The notes beneath the pieces were generated by a model that saw only the letters and a program-made list of their open reading frames with translations, did no database searches and was not told where the DNA came from. DNA of 64,000 nt from Paracoccaceae bacterium (GTDB taxonomy: Bacteria > Pseudomonadota > Alphaproteobacteria > Rhodobacterales > Rhodobacteraceae), in NCBI GenBank assembly GCA_016744015.1, contig JADGFD010000001.1, forward strand, positions 1 to 64,000, written 5' to 3'. This document shows positions 33,387 through 42,781 of the stretch, piece after piece. Numbering within the stretch: position 1 is the first letter of the stretch; the number at the start of each line of letters is the position of its first letter. Position numbers and translations under genes: made by a program.

Positions 33387-34933
33387 TATGACATCCCCTT
33401 TGCAGCGGCCGGCATGGGAGGCACAACAAAGCCTTTATCAGGCTTTTTACCGCCAAACATGCTGCCTTTGGAAATGCCGGTTGAGCAGCCATTGCCATCG
33501 GTGAAGCCACAGCCGGTGCGGATGTCCATGCCATCCTCAACGACCTCGCGGTGCGCGGTGGGCACCACAAAGCGGTCTTCATAATTGGCAATCGCCATGA
33601 TGTGATACATATCCTCGATTAGTTCGGGGGTCATGCCTACACGCTCGGCGATTTCCTCATCAATCACGCCGTCTACGGTTTTGCTCCGCATATAGGCGCG
33701 CATGGCGAGCATGCGTTCCAGCGCGTTTACCACGGGGGCCTCGTCACCTGCCGTAAGCATATTGGCGAGGTAGCGCACGGGTATGCGCAGGGATTTTACA
33801 TCCGGCATATCGCGGTCAATCCCGATCGCGCCCGCTTCGGCGGCGTTCTGAATTGGCGAAAGTGGCGGAATATACCAAACCATCGGCAAGGTGCGATATT
33901 CCGGGTGCAGCGGGAACGCGATTTTCCAGTCAATCGCCATTTTGTAAACGGGCGAGTTCTTGGCGCTCTCGATCCAGTCATGCGGCACGCCGTCGGCCAA
34001 GGCTTGCGCGGCTACAGCTGGGTCATTCGGGTCAAGGAACATTTCGAGCTGGGCCTCATAGAGGTCTTTCTCGTTGGCCGTGTTGGCCATTTCCTCAATC
34101 CGGTCAGCGTCATACAAAATAACGCCGAGGTAGCGAATACGCCCTACGCAGGTTTCCGAACATACGGTCGGCAAGCCGCTCTCGATGCGCGGATAGCAGA
34201 AGGTGCATTTTTCTGATTTGCCGCTTTCCCAGTTATAATAAACCTTCTTATAGGGGCAGCCCGAAACACACATCCGCCAGCCGCGACACTTCTCTTGGTC
34301 GATCAGCACAATGCCGTCTTCTTCGCGCTTATAGATCGCGCCAGAAGGGCAGGCAGCGGCACAAGCGGGGTTAAGGCAGTGCTCACACAGGCGCGGGAGA
34401 TACATCATGAATGTATTCTCATACTCGCCATAAATCTCCTTCTGGATACCCTCGAAGTTATAATCCTTGGAGCGTTTTTCAAACTCGCCACCAAGGATTT
34501 CTTCCCAGTTTGGTCCGCCAACGATCTTTTCTATGCGCTCTCCGGTAATGGCCGAGCGCGGGCGCGCGGTGGGGAAGGCGGGCATATCAGGCGCCGACTT
34601 CAGGTGGTCGTAGTCAAAGGTAAACGGCTCGTAGTAGTCGTCAATTTCCGGCAAATCAGGGTTGCCAAAAATTTTGGACAAGATCCGCCATTTGCCACCT
34701 TGCTTGGGCTGGAGCGTGCCTTTTTTGGTGCGCTCCCAGCCGCCATTCCACTTGGTTTGGTTTTCCCAGTCTTTCGGGTAGCCAATGCCGGGCTTGGTTT
34801 CTACATTGTTAAACCATGCATATTCAACGCCCTCACGTGAGGTCCAGACGTTTTTGCAGGTTACGGAGCATGTGTGGCACCCGATACATTTATCGAGATT
34901 GAGCACCATGCCTATTTGAGCGCGGATTTTCAT
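33386..34933 (-). CDS. narH: Respiratory nitrate reductase beta subunit
   Basis: 515 aa Fe-S electron transfer subunit. Four cysteine clusters are readable: CIGCHTCSVTCKNVW near residue 16, CEHCLNPACAAACPSGAIYKREEDG, CRGWRMCVSGCPYKKVYYNW (with the Trp in the position typical of the [3Fe-4S] site) and CTFCYPRIESGLPTVCSETC. It carries electrons from NarI haem to NarG on the inner face of the membrane. Overlaps narG by 4 bp and narJ by 1 bp. Confidence 0.97.
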   Translation of the reverse strand: MKIRAQIGMVLNLDKCIGCHTCSVTCKNVWTSREGVEYAWFNNVETKPGIGYPKDWENQTKWNGGWERTKKGTLQPKQGGKWRILSKIFGNPDLPEIDDYYEPFTFDYDHLKSAPDMPAFPTARPRSAITGERIEKIVGGPNWEEILGGEFEKRSKDYNFEGIQKEIYGEYENTFMMYLPRLCEHCLNPACAAACPSGAIYKREEDGIVLIDQEKCRGWRMCVSGCPYKKVYYNWESGKSEKCTFCYPRIESGLPTVCSETCVGRIRYLGVILYDADRIEEMANTANEKDLYEAQLEMFLDPNDPAVAAQALADGVPHDWIESAKNSPVYKMAIDWKIAFPLHPEYRTLPMVWYIPPLSPIQNAAEAGAIGIDRDMPDVKSLRIPVRYLANMLTAGDEAPVVNALERMLAMRAYMRSKTVDGVIDEEIAERVGMTPELIEDMYHIMAIANYEDRFVVPTAHREVVEDGMDIRTGCGFTDGNGCSTGISKGSMFGGKKPDKGFVVPPMPAAAKGMS

Positions 34934-37900
34934 TCTGCTGCCTCCGTTTTATTTACCGGTGTGTCGAGCCAGTCGACCTTGTTCATTTTGCGGACAACCA
35001 CAAATTCGTCGCGGTTGGAACCAACCGTGCCGTAGTAGTTGAACCCGTAAGATTGCTGGGCATAGCCGCCGATCATGTGGGTTGGCTTAACCGTGGCGCG
35101 CGTAACCGAATTGTGGATACCGCCCCTGATGCCGGTTTTTTGTGAGCCAGGTGTATTCACGATCTTTTCTTGCGCGTGATACATATAGATAGTGCCCTGC
35201 TTCATGCGTTGGGAAACAACGACTCGAGCCACCAAAGCGCCGTTGGCGTTATAGGCTTCGACCCAGTCATTATCTTCCAAACCAGCGGTTTTCGCATCGA
35301 TTTCTGATACCCAAACCACCGGGCCGCCGCGGTTAAGCGTTAGCATGTGCAGGTTGTCAGAATAGGTCGAGTGAATGCCCCATTTTTGGTGCGGGGTGAT
35401 GAAGTTCAGCACAACATGCGGCTGGCCTTCCTCGGTGTTAAAATCACCTTCGGTGGTTTTCAGGTCTACCGGAGGCCGGTAGCTACAGAAACCCTCACCG
35501 AATGCCAGCATCCACAGGTGATCTTGGTAAAGCTGCTGGCGGCCTGTGAGCGTGCGCCAAGGAATAAGCTCATGCACGTTGGTATAGCCCGCGTTATAGC
35601 TCACATGCTCGCTTTCAATGCCAGACCATGTAGGTGAGGAAATGATTTTGCGAGGCTGTGCCGCGATATCACGGAAGCGGATTTTCTCGTCCTCTTTTGG
35701 CAGCGCAAGGTGGGCGTGCTCGCGGCCTGTGGCCTTGGAAAGTTCTTCCCATGCTTTCACAGCCACTTCGCCGTTGGTTTCTGGCGCCAGCATCAGGATC
35801 ATCTCGGCCGCATCAATCGCGGTGTCGAGCTTTGGCATGCCTTTGGCAACGTTATCTTCCAGAACCACGCCGTTAAGGTCACGCAAGTGCTGCACCTCAA
35901 TCTCGGTGTTCCAGTTAATGCCTTTGCCACCATTCCCAAGCTTATCCAAGAGAGGCCCAACGGAGGTGAACTTCGCATAAATCTGCGAATAATCACGTTC
36001 AACCGCGATGTAATTCGGTGCGGTTTTACCGGGGATCAGCTCACATTCGCCTTTCTTCCAGTCCTTCACTTGGTCTTGCGCGATCTCCATCGGGGTATCG
36101 TGCAGAAGTGGCAGTTGAACCACATCGGTTTCGACGCCTAGAATTTCTGGTGCGATCTCAGATACTTTCTTGGCGAGGCCTTTGAAAATATCCCAATCGG
36201 AACGACTTTCATAAGCAGGGTCTACTGCCGCTTGCAGCGGGTGGATGAAGGGGTGCATGTCGCTGGTGTTCATGTCATCCTTTTCATACCAGCTCGCCGT
36301 TGGCAGCACGATGTCTGAGTAAACAGCCGTGGTCGACATCCGGAAATCAATCGTGACCAACAGGTCAAGCTTGCCTTCAGGCGCTTCCTCGTGCCATTTC
36401 GCCTCTTTTGGAATCCGGCCACCCTCAACACCAAGGTCTTTGCCCATCACACCGTTATCGGTGCCCAGCAGGTGCTTGATGAAATACTCGTGGCCTTTGC
36501 CGGAGGAGCCAAGCAGGTTGGAGCGCCACACAAACAAGGTGCGGGGCCAGTTCGCCTCGTGATCCGGGTCTTCACAAGACATTTCCAGATCGCCGGCCAC
36601 CAGTTGCTCGGCCACGTATTCAGCGGCGGTTTTACCCGAGGCTTTGGCGGCTTTGCCAACCTCAAGCGGGTTGGTTTTGAGCTGCGGCGCAGAAGGCAAC
36701 CAGCCCATACGCTCAGCGCGAATGTTATAGTCGATCAAGCTCGCATCCCAATCGCCTTCAGGCGCGGTGGGGGAGAGGATTTCGTTCACATCGAGCTGCT
36801 CATAACGCCACTGATCAGTGTGGGCATACCACGCTGAAGTGGAGTTCATGTGCCGCGGTGGGCGCGACCAATCGAGCGCGAAGGCCAAGGGCTGCCAGCC
36901 GGTTTGCGGGCGGAGTTTTTCTTGGCCCACATAGTGGCTCCAGCCGCCGCCGGATTGGCCAATGCAACCACACATCACCAGCATATTGATAATGCCGCGA
37001 TAGTTCATATCCATGTGATACCAGTGGTTCAAACCAGCCCCAAGAATAACCATTGATTTACCTTTGGTCTTCTCGGCATTGCTTGCAAATTCACGTGCCA
37101 CGGCTTCAATTTTATCTGCCGGCACGCCGGTGATCTTTTCAGCCCAAGCGGGGGTGTAGGGGATGTCTTTAGCATAGTCATCTGCCACCCAGTCGCCGCC
37201 GAGGCCGCGATCTAGGCCATAATTGGCGCAGAACAGGTCAAACACAGTCGCAACAAGGATTTCTTTCTTGCCGGATTTAATGCGCTTGACCGGCACGTTT
37301 TTGGTCATCACATCGGGGTGTTCACATTTCACAAAGTTCTCGGTGGCTTGGCCGCCGAAATATGGGAAATCTACGCCCAGCACATCGTCGCGGTCTTCTT
37401 CCGCAATGAAGGTCATGCTCAGCTCGGTGTCTTTGCCTTTGGCGCGTTCCTCAAGGTTCCACTCGCCATCTTCGCCCCAGCGATAGCCCATAGTGCCGTT
37501 AGGGGAGCACAGCGCATTGGCTTTGCTATCCCATGCCACGGTTTTCCACTCGGGGTTATTTTTTTGGCCAAGTTTGCCAGCAAGGTCGTCAGCGCGCAGC
37601 AGGCGGCCCGGCACAAGTTTGCCGTCTTTTTCTTCCAAGCGCACCAGCATCGGGAAATCCGAATATTTGCGGGTGTAGTCTTCAAAGTAAGCCGCTTGGC
37701 GGTCTAGGTGGAACTCACGCAAAATCACGTGGCCCATGGCCATGGCCAGCGCTGAATCTGTGCCCGCTTTTGGGGCCAGCCAGATATCGCCGAATTTGGC
37801 CGCTTCTGAATAGTCTGGGCTGATCACAGCCGATTTGGTGCCTTTGTAGCGCACTTCAGTATAGAAGTGGGCATCAGGCGTGCGGGTTTGTGGCACGTTA

Positions 37901-38664
37901 GAGCCCCAAAGTAGCAGGTAGCCCGCGTTATACCAGTCGGCGCTTTCCGGCACGTCGGTTTGCTCACCCCATGTCATGGGAGAGGCGGGGGGGAGGTCAC
38001 AATACCAATCATAGAATGACATAACCGTGCCGCCCATTAGGCTTAGGTAACGTGAGCCAGCGGCGTAAGACACCATAGACATCGCCGGAATGGGCGAGAA
38101 GCCAAAGTTACGGTCTGGGCCGTATTCTTTGGCGGTGTAGGCGTTGGCGGCGGCGATAATTTCGTTCGCCTCATCCCATGTGGCGCGCACAAAGCCGCCT
38201 TTGCCACGGGTTTTGGTATAGGCGTCGCGGGCCGTTTTATCTTGTTGTAAAGCCTTCCAAGCGGCAGTGGCGCTCATATTGGCGCGCAACTTGCGATAGG
38301 CTTTCAGCATGGTGCCACGGATCAGCGGGTTTTTTACGCGGTTGGCTGAATAGAGATACCAGCTATAGCTCGCGCCACGGGCGCAGCCGCGCGGCTCGTG
38401 GTTGGGCATATCGGGGCGGGTGCGCGGGTAGTCGGTTTGCTGGGTTTCCCAAGTTACGATACCGGATTTAACGTAAATTTTCCAACTACAGGAGCCGGTG
38501 CAGTTCACCCCGTGGGTGGAGCGCACAACTTTGTCGTGGCGCCAGCGGTCACGGTAGACGTCTTCCCAATCGCGGTTTTCGCGGGTGGTCTCGCCGTGGC
38601 CGTCGGAAAAGGTATCCAGCCGTTTTTGCTGGAAGAAATTCAAGCGGTCGAGCAGGTGGCTCAT
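34930..38664 (-). CDS. narG: Respiratory nitrate reductase alpha subunit
   Basis: 1244 aa Mo-bis-MGD catalytic subunit reducing nitrate to nitrite at the cytoplasmic face. The N-terminus (SHLLDRLNFFQQKRLDTFSDGHGETT) is the typical NarJ-binding, non-exported Tat-like vestige. The FS0 cluster set is HGVNCTGSCSW plus the Cys in RGCARGASY. YNAGYLLLWGSNVPQTRTPDAHF and the late EDNDWVEAYNANGALVARVVVSQRM lie in the cofactor domains. Length matches membrane NarG rather than periplasmic NapA. Preceded by a strong CCGGCC/GGCCGG hairpin that separates it from narK2. Confidence 0.98.
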   Translation of the reverse strand: MSHLLDRLNFFQQKRLDTFSDGHGETTRENRDWEDVYRDRWRHDKVVRSTHGVNCTGSCSWKIYVKSGIVTWETQQTDYPRTRPDMPNHEPRGCARGASYSWYLYSANRVKNPLIRGTMLKAYRKLRANMSATAAWKALQQDKTARDAYTKTRGKGGFVRATWDEANEIIAAANAYTAKEYGPDRNFGFSPIPAMSMVSYAAGSRYLSLMGGTVMSFYDWYCDLPPASPMTWGEQTDVPESADWYNAGYLLLWGSNVPQTRTPDAHFYTEVRYKGTKSAVISPDYSEAAKFGDIWLAPKAGTDSALAMAMGHVILREFHLDRQAAYFEDYTRKYSDFPMLVRLEEKDGKLVPGRLLRADDLAGKLGQKNNPEWKTVAWDSKANALCSPNGTMGYRWGEDGEWNLEERAKGKDTELSMTFIAEEDRDDVLGVDFPYFGGQATENFVKCEHPDVMTKNVPVKRIKSGKKEILVATVFDLFCANYGLDRGLGGDWVADDYAKDIPYTPAWAEKITGVPADKIEAVAREFASNAEKTKGKSMVILGAGLNHWYHMDMNYRGIINMLVMCGCIGQSGGGWSHYVGQEKLRPQTGWQPLAFALDWSRPPRHMNSTSAWYAHTDQWRYEQLDVNEILSPTAPEGDWDASLIDYNIRAERMGWLPSAPQLKTNPLEVGKAAKASGKTAAEYVAEQLVAGDLEMSCEDPDHEANWPRTLFVWRSNLLGSSGKGHEYFIKHLLGTDNGVMGKDLGVEGGRIPKEAKWHEEAPEGKLDLLVTIDFRMSTTAVYSDIVLPTASWYEKDDMNTSDMHPFIHPLQAAVDPAYESRSDWDIFKGLAKKVSEIAPEILGVETDVVQLPLLHDTPMEIAQDQVKDWKKGECELIPGKTAPNYIAVERDYSQIYAKFTSVGPLLDKLGNGGKGINWNTEIEVQHLRDLNGVVLEDNVAKGMPKLDTAIDAAEMILMLAPETNGEVAVKAWEELSKATGREHAHLALPKEDEKIRFRDIAAQPRKIISSPTWSGIESEHVSYNAGYTNVHELIPWRTLTGRQQLYQDHLWMLAFGEGFCSYRPPVDLKTTEGDFNTEEGQPHVVLNFITPHQKWGIHSTYSDNLHMLTLNRGGPVVWVSEIDAKTAGLEDNDWVEAYNANGALVARVVVSQRMKQGTIYMYHAQEKIVNTPGSQKTGIRGGIHNSVTRATVKPTHMIGGYAQQSYGFNYYGTVGSNRDEFVVVRKMNKVDWLDTPVNKTEAAE

Positions 38665-38696
38665 GGTTTCACTCCTCAGGTTTTTTAGGGGGTGCC

Positions 38697-38712
38697 CCGG
38701 CCCGAAGGCCGG
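38697..38712 (-). promoter_or_regulatory. Intercistronic hairpin narK2-narG
   Basis: On the minus strand CCGGCC TTCG GGCCGG, a 6-bp stem closed by a UUCG tetraloop, lies 14 nt after the narK2 stop and 33 nt before the narG start. No T-run follows directly. It may stabilise the transporter part of the mRNA or mark a processing point. Confidence 0.45.
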
Positions 38713-38725
38713 AGCAAAAATATGT

Positions 38726-40342
38726 TTAAGGGTTTTTTACGTAAGCGCCCGGGCGCATGTAGAACCACCAGTTGATAGCGATACACACTGTGTAGAACAC
38801 CGCGAAGCCATAGAGGGCTAGCTCTGGTGTGCCTGCACCCATCTGCTCTCCAAATACTTTGGGGATGATGAAGGCACCGTAGGCCGCGATGGCCGATGTC
38901 CAACCCAGCACAGGGCCGGTTTGCTCTTTATTAAACACAATCGCGATTGTGCGGAAGGTTGAGCCGTTGCCAATACCTGTGGCAGCAAACAACACTAGGA
39001 AGAGTGCCATGAAGGGCAAGAAGAACTCTTCTGGTGTGGAAGACCCATAGGCTTGCTTAAGGATATAGGCGAGGCCAATGGCCGAGGCGACCATCACAAC
39101 CGAGATCCACTGGGTCACGCGGGCGCCGCCGAGTTTATCAGCCATCATGCCGCCAACAGGGCGGATAAGCGCGCCGATGAATGGCCCCATCCAGGCAAAC
39201 ATAAGTGCGGATGGCCCGTTTGGATTAACCAGATCGTGGGTCATCAAGCCGTCTACTTCAACGTGCTGGAAGCCAAACACCACTTTAATGGTGAGCGGCA
39301 GCGCTGCCGAATACCCGATGAACGAACCAAAGGTCATGATATAAATCACGGTCATCGCCCATGTGTGCTTGTTGCCAAAGATCTTGTATTGGCGTGTAAG
39401 GTTGGTGCCAACCGCGCCGGGGATCATTTTAAGGAACACAACGGTGAGGATGATCACAATCGGCAGCACCAGCCATTTGGAAAGGCCAATACCAGACATG
39501 GTAAGCCCGCCGGGCACGGTAGGCAGCAGCAGCCAAAGCCCGAAAGCAGCCGTAGCAAAACCAATGGCGAGCATACCGGTCATGATACCAAACGCGCCGA
39601 TAGGGTTGGGGATGTCGGGAGACACATGCTCATCACGGATGTTGTTCATGCCAAACCAGCCAAGCACGGCCAGCGGAATGAGCAGCACCAGCCACACATA
39701 GCCCGCATTGTGGATATAGGTCGGGGTGCCGGCATCAATTTTGCCCACAAGAGTGCCCGAAGCCTGCTCCAGAATCATGGCTTCACCACCAAAAATGCCG
39801 AAGGTCATCACCAGCGGGATAACGATCTGCATGGTGGTAACCCCAAAGTTACCCAAGCCCGCATTCATGCCCAGCGCATAGCCCAAAATCTTTTTTGGGT
39901 AGAAAAAGCTGATATTGGACATGGAAGACGCGAAGTTACCGCCACCAATGCCCGACAATGCCGCCAGAATCTGGAACTTCCAGAGCGGGGTATCTGGGCT
40001 TTGCAGCGCGATACCAGCACCAATGGCTGGAATCATCAGTAAAGCAGTGGTGAAGAAAATCGTGTTTCGCCCGCCCGCGATGCGGATAAAAAAAGTGGAG
40101 GGAATACGGAGCGTTGCGCCCGTTAGGCCAGCGATAGCACCGAGGGTAAAGAGCTGCGATTTCTCAAAATCAAAGCCGAGGTTGATCATTTGCACCGTGA
40201 TAATGCCCCAGTAAAGCCAAACGGCAAAGCCGCTGAGCAGGGAAGGGATGGATATCCACAGGTTGCGGGTGGCGATGGATTTGCCGGTGGAGGCCCAAAA
40301 GGCCTCGTCATCCGGGTTCCAATTTCTAAGGTCTTTTCCCAA
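38726..40342 (-). CDS. narK2: Nitrate/nitrite antiporter, NarK2 type (MFS)
   Basis: 538 aa from a TTG at 40340-40342, preceded by AAGGAGAG at 5 bp; no ATG in frame gives a sensible N-terminus, as one lies only inside the intergenic hairpin. Twelve membrane segments with the nitrate signatures GGNFASSMSNISFFYPKK and, in the second half, FAATGIGNGSTFRTIAIVF. NarK2-type proteins exchange nitrate for nitrite. In Paracoccus the two NarK types are fused in one chain; here they are separate genes. Confidence 0.93.
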   Translation of the reverse strand: MGKDLRNWNPDDEAFWASTGKSIATRNLWISIPSLLSGFAVWLYWGIITVQMINLGFDFEKSQLFTLGAIAGLTGATLRIPSTFFIRIAGGRNTIFFTTALLMIPAIGAGIALQSPDTPLWKFQILAALSGIGGGNFASSMSNISFFYPKKILGYALGMNAGLGNFGVTTMQIVIPLVMTFGIFGGEAMILEQASGTLVGKIDAGTPTYIHNAGYVWLVLLIPLAVLGWFGMNNIRDEHVSPDIPNPIGAFGIMTGMLAIGFATAAFGLWLLLPTVPGGLTMSGIGLSKWLVLPIVIILTVVFLKMIPGAVGTNLTRQYKIFGNKHTWAMTVIYIMTFGSFIGYSAALPLTIKVVFGFQHVEVDGLMTHDLVNPNGPSALMFAWMGPFIGALIRPVGGMMADKLGGARVTQWISVVMVASAIGLAYILKQAYGSSTPEEFFLPFMALFLVLFAATGIGNGSTFRTIAIVFNKEQTGPVLGWTSAIAAYGAFIIPKVFGEQMGAGTPELALYGFAVFYTVCIAINWWFYMRPGAYVKNP

Positions 40343-40369
40343 GGGTTCTCTCCTTATGTGGGGTTGGGT

Positions 40370-40385
40370 GGGCCTTTTGCGGCCC
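40370..40385 (-). promoter_or_regulatory. Intercistronic hairpin narK1-narK2
   Basis: GGGCC GCAAAA GGCCC on the minus strand, between the narK1 stop and the TTG start of narK2. No T-tract. Likely an mRNA stabiliser or spacer rather than a terminator, since the rest of the operon must be read. Confidence 0.35.
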
Positions 40386-40398
40386 GCCATATCATTGC

Positions 40399-41715
40399 TT
40401 AGTGAGGCACATCGGAAAGATGTGTGTTGTCGCGAAGTTCGGGGTGGGCTTTGCGGTCCATGGCCCGAATGGCGAGGTGCATCCAAATGGTGCTTACGGC
40501 CACGATGATAAACATCAGCATAAACACAACTGACCAGACGTGGGTGATGTCGAGCAAGATGCCAAAGGTGATGGGGAGGATAAAGCCACCCAAGCCACCG
40601 ATCATGCCGACAAGCCCGCCGACCGCACCTACATTTTGCGGGAAGTATACTGGAATATGCTTATAAACAGCGGCTTTACCAAGGCTCATCACAAAGCCCA
40701 AGACTACGGTGAGAAACACAAACACATAAAGCGGAATGCCAAAGCTGAACTCGATCAGACGCGGGGTGCCATCTTCCATCGGAATGCCCTGCACTGTGTA
40801 GCTGGTTTCAGGGTAGCTCATGATAAAGAGCACAATCAGTGACACGCCAAAGGTGAGATACATCACAAAGCGTGCGCCCCAAACATCTGACATCCAGCCG
40901 CCAAGCGCTCGGAAAACCGAGCCGGGCAGGGAATACATGCCAGCAAAAACACCCGCAGATGTAAGCGCAACTCCGTATGCGCCCACATAGTAGCGCGGCA
41001 GGAAAGAAGCGAAGGCTACGAAAGCACCGAACACAAAGAAGTAGTATGTTGCAAAGCGCCAAACCCGGATATCCTTGAGCGGTTCAAGCTGCTTGAGGGC
41101 TGAAGCAGGTTTCTCGCCTGTGAGCTTTTGCTTTTTGCGCACGGGGTCTTCTTTGGCGAAGATATAAAACGCTACGGCCATGATAACTAGGACAACCGCA
41201 TAAATCCGCGCTGTATCTTCCCAGCCGAGGGCTATCACGAGGAATGGGGCCGCGAAGTTGGTGACAGCCGCCCCCACGTTACCAGCCCCAAAAATGCCAA
41301 GCGCTGTGCCTTGCTTTTCAGCAGGGAACCAGCGGGAGACATAGGCAATGCCGATGATGAACGAGCCACCAGCGAGGCCAAGGCCCAAAGCGGCCATCAA
41401 GAACACCGCGTAGGTTTGCACCGAAGCTAGCAGCCAAACCGATATCGCAGTGATCAGCATTTGCAGGGGCAGCATTATGCGGCCGCCGAATTGGTCAGTC
41501 CATACGCCCAAAAAAATCCGGCTCAGGGAGCCTGTGAGCACTGGTGTGGCCACCAAGAGGCCGAATTGGGTTTCGGACAGGCCCAAGTCTTGTTTGATTT
41601 TGACGCCGATGATCGAAAAGATCGTCCAAACGGCAAAACAAACGGTGAAAGCGAGGGTGCTTAGCCCTAGCGCTCGGTATTGGTCATTTTGGGTGACCCC
41701 ATCTAAATCATGCAT
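40399..41715 (-). CDS. narK1: Nitrate transporter, NarK1 type (MFS)
   Basis: 438 aa, twelve membrane segments. The nitrate signature region LGLGLAGGSFIIGIAYVSRWFP in the first half and VVLGFVMSLGKAAVYKHIPVYFP in the second half match NarK1-type proton/nitrate symporters, which start import before nitrite is available. First gene of the nar operon. A perfect FNR/NarR box lies centred 84 bp upstream of its start. Confidence 0.93.
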   Translation of the reverse strand: MHDLDGVTQNDQYRALGLSTLAFTVCFAVWTIFSIIGVKIKQDLGLSETQFGLLVATPVLTGSLSRIFLGVWTDQFGGRIMLPLQMLITAISVWLLASVQTYAVFLMAALGLGLAGGSFIIGIAYVSRWFPAEKQGTALGIFGAGNVGAAVTNFAAPFLVIALGWEDTARIYAVVLVIMAVAFYIFAKEDPVRKKQKLTGEKPASALKQLEPLKDIRVWRFATYYFFVFGAFVAFASFLPRYYVGAYGVALTSAGVFAGMYSLPGSVFRALGGWMSDVWGARFVMYLTFGVSLIVLFIMSYPETSYTVQGIPMEDGTPRLIEFSFGIPLYVFVFLTVVLGFVMSLGKAAVYKHIPVYFPQNVGAVGGLVGMIGGLGGFILPITFGILLDITHVWSVVFMLMFIIVAVSTIWMHLAIRAMDRKAHPELRDNTHLSDVPH

Positions 41716-41792
41716 TACGTGCCCTCCACGTTAAGTGCGCTCTTCGCGCTTTTGTGATAGGTGCAATCAATCGAACTTTTACATGAAGTGTA

Positions 41793-41806
41793 TTGATGCA
41801 AATCAA
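41793..41806. promoter_or_regulatory. Perfect FNR/NarR box for the nar operon
   Basis: TTGATGCAAATCAA matches TTGAT-N4-ATCAA exactly. If it activates from the usual -41.5 position, narK1 transcription would start near 41758, 43 bp before its ATG. The -10 candidate TTGATT at 41765-41770 is weak, as expected for an activated promoter. Confidence 0.85.
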
Positions 41807-41906
41807 GTGCAAAAAAATATCTATATAAATAAATTAGTTAGCAACATTTATCATGCGCTTGATGGCGATTTTTTGAGCCCTGCGACAATTTTGATTGCCG
41901 CAAGCA

Positions 41907-41942
41907 TTGACATTCACACCCCTTTCAATTGATAAATGTCAA
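41907..41942 (+). promoter_or_regulatory. narR promoter with overlapping FNR/NarR box
   Basis: TTGACA at 41907-41912 and GATAAA at 41931-41936 with 18-bp spacing predict a start near 41943. TTGATAAATGTCAA at 41929-41942 (one base from the consensus) covers the -10 and start site, the position of a repressor. This suggests that NarR or FNR limits narR expression. Confidence 0.55.
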
Positions 41943-41962
41943 GTGAAAGGGCGAGGGCGACT

Positions 41963-42661
41963 ATGCGAGAAAGTGACATCCCGGCGATTCGATCTTTGGA
42001 GCTTTTCCGTGAAATGGCGGATGAAAGCTTTGCAGAACTCGTGCGCGGGGCCTATGTGCAAAACTTTCCGCCAAACATGGATTTAATCCTTGAGGGGGAT
42101 CAGTGTGATTTTCTGCATATTGTAATTGATGGCACGGTTGAGCTTTTCGCCAACTGGAGCGACCGTGAAACCGCAATGACGATTTTGCGCGGGGGTGCGA
42201 CCTTTATTTTGGCGGCGGCCATTCGGGATGCGCCCAACCTGATGTCGGCCCGCACATTGGAGCGCTCGCGCATTATCATGCTGCCCGCAGAGGATGTGCG
42301 CCTTGTGTTTGAGAAAGACCATGCCTTTGCCCGTGCGGTGGTGATGGAGCTGGCCTATTGCTATCGCGGGGTCATTAAAGGGGTGAAGGGGCTAAAGCTG
42401 CGCACCTCTATCGAGCGGCTGGCGAATTATTTGCTGAAATCACAAAAAAAGTTTGGCGGGGCCAGCGAATTTTCTTTGCCGGTAGAAAAGCGGCGCTTGG
42501 CGTCGATATTGGGCATGACGCCGGAGAACCTGTCGCGGTCTATCAAATCCCTGCGGCCCTACGGGGTGGAGATCGCAGGGCAGGTGGTGAAAATCACCAA
42601 ACCGGATGATCTGAAAACGCTGGCAAAACCGACATCGCTGATTGACGACCCTAGAAGCTAG
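41963..42661 (+). CDS. narR: Crp/Fnr family nitrate-responsive activator NarR
   Basis: 232 aa. N-terminal cyclic-nucleotide-binding-like beta-barrel and C-terminal helix-turn-helix with LASILGMTPENLSRSIKSL; the E-x-x-S-R pattern in PENLSR is what FNR uses to read TTGAT. The four N-terminal cysteines of FNR are absent, so it does not carry an oxygen-sensing cluster; this and the position divergent from narK match Paracoccus NarR. ATG 41963 is chosen over 41936 because GGGCGAGG precedes it and the predicted transcript starts downstream of 41936. Confidence 0.88.
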   Translation: MRESDIPAIRSLELFREMADESFAELVRGAYVQNFPPNMDLILEGDQCDFLHIVIDGTVELFANWSDRETAMTILRGGATFILAAAIRDAPNLMSARTLERSRIIMLPAEDVRLVFEKDHAFARAVVMELAYCYRGVIKGVKGLKLRTSIERLANYLLKSQKKFGGASEFSLPVEKRRLASILGMTPENLSRSIKSLRPYGVEIAGQVVKITKPDDLKTLAKPTSLIDDPRS

Positions 42662-42781
42662 TGCGCTTGGTTTCCTGTGCGCAGGCTGGGATTATTCGTT
42701 TGTGATCCTGCGGATTCCATCATAACGTTTTAAAAACACCGGCGGGGCCAACCCATGTAACGCGTGTTAGGGGATACACAT

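Larger units (their letters stand above)
41716..41962. promoter_or_regulatory. Divergent narK1-narR control region
   Basis: 247 bp between narK1 and narR, AT-rich in its middle. It carries the two FNR/NarR boxes listed separately. No gene is present. Confidence 0.8.

Noticed and set aside
39053-40042. 329-codon frame on the plus strand
   Set aside because: Antisense to narK2; product is rich in His, Gly and Lys without any domain.
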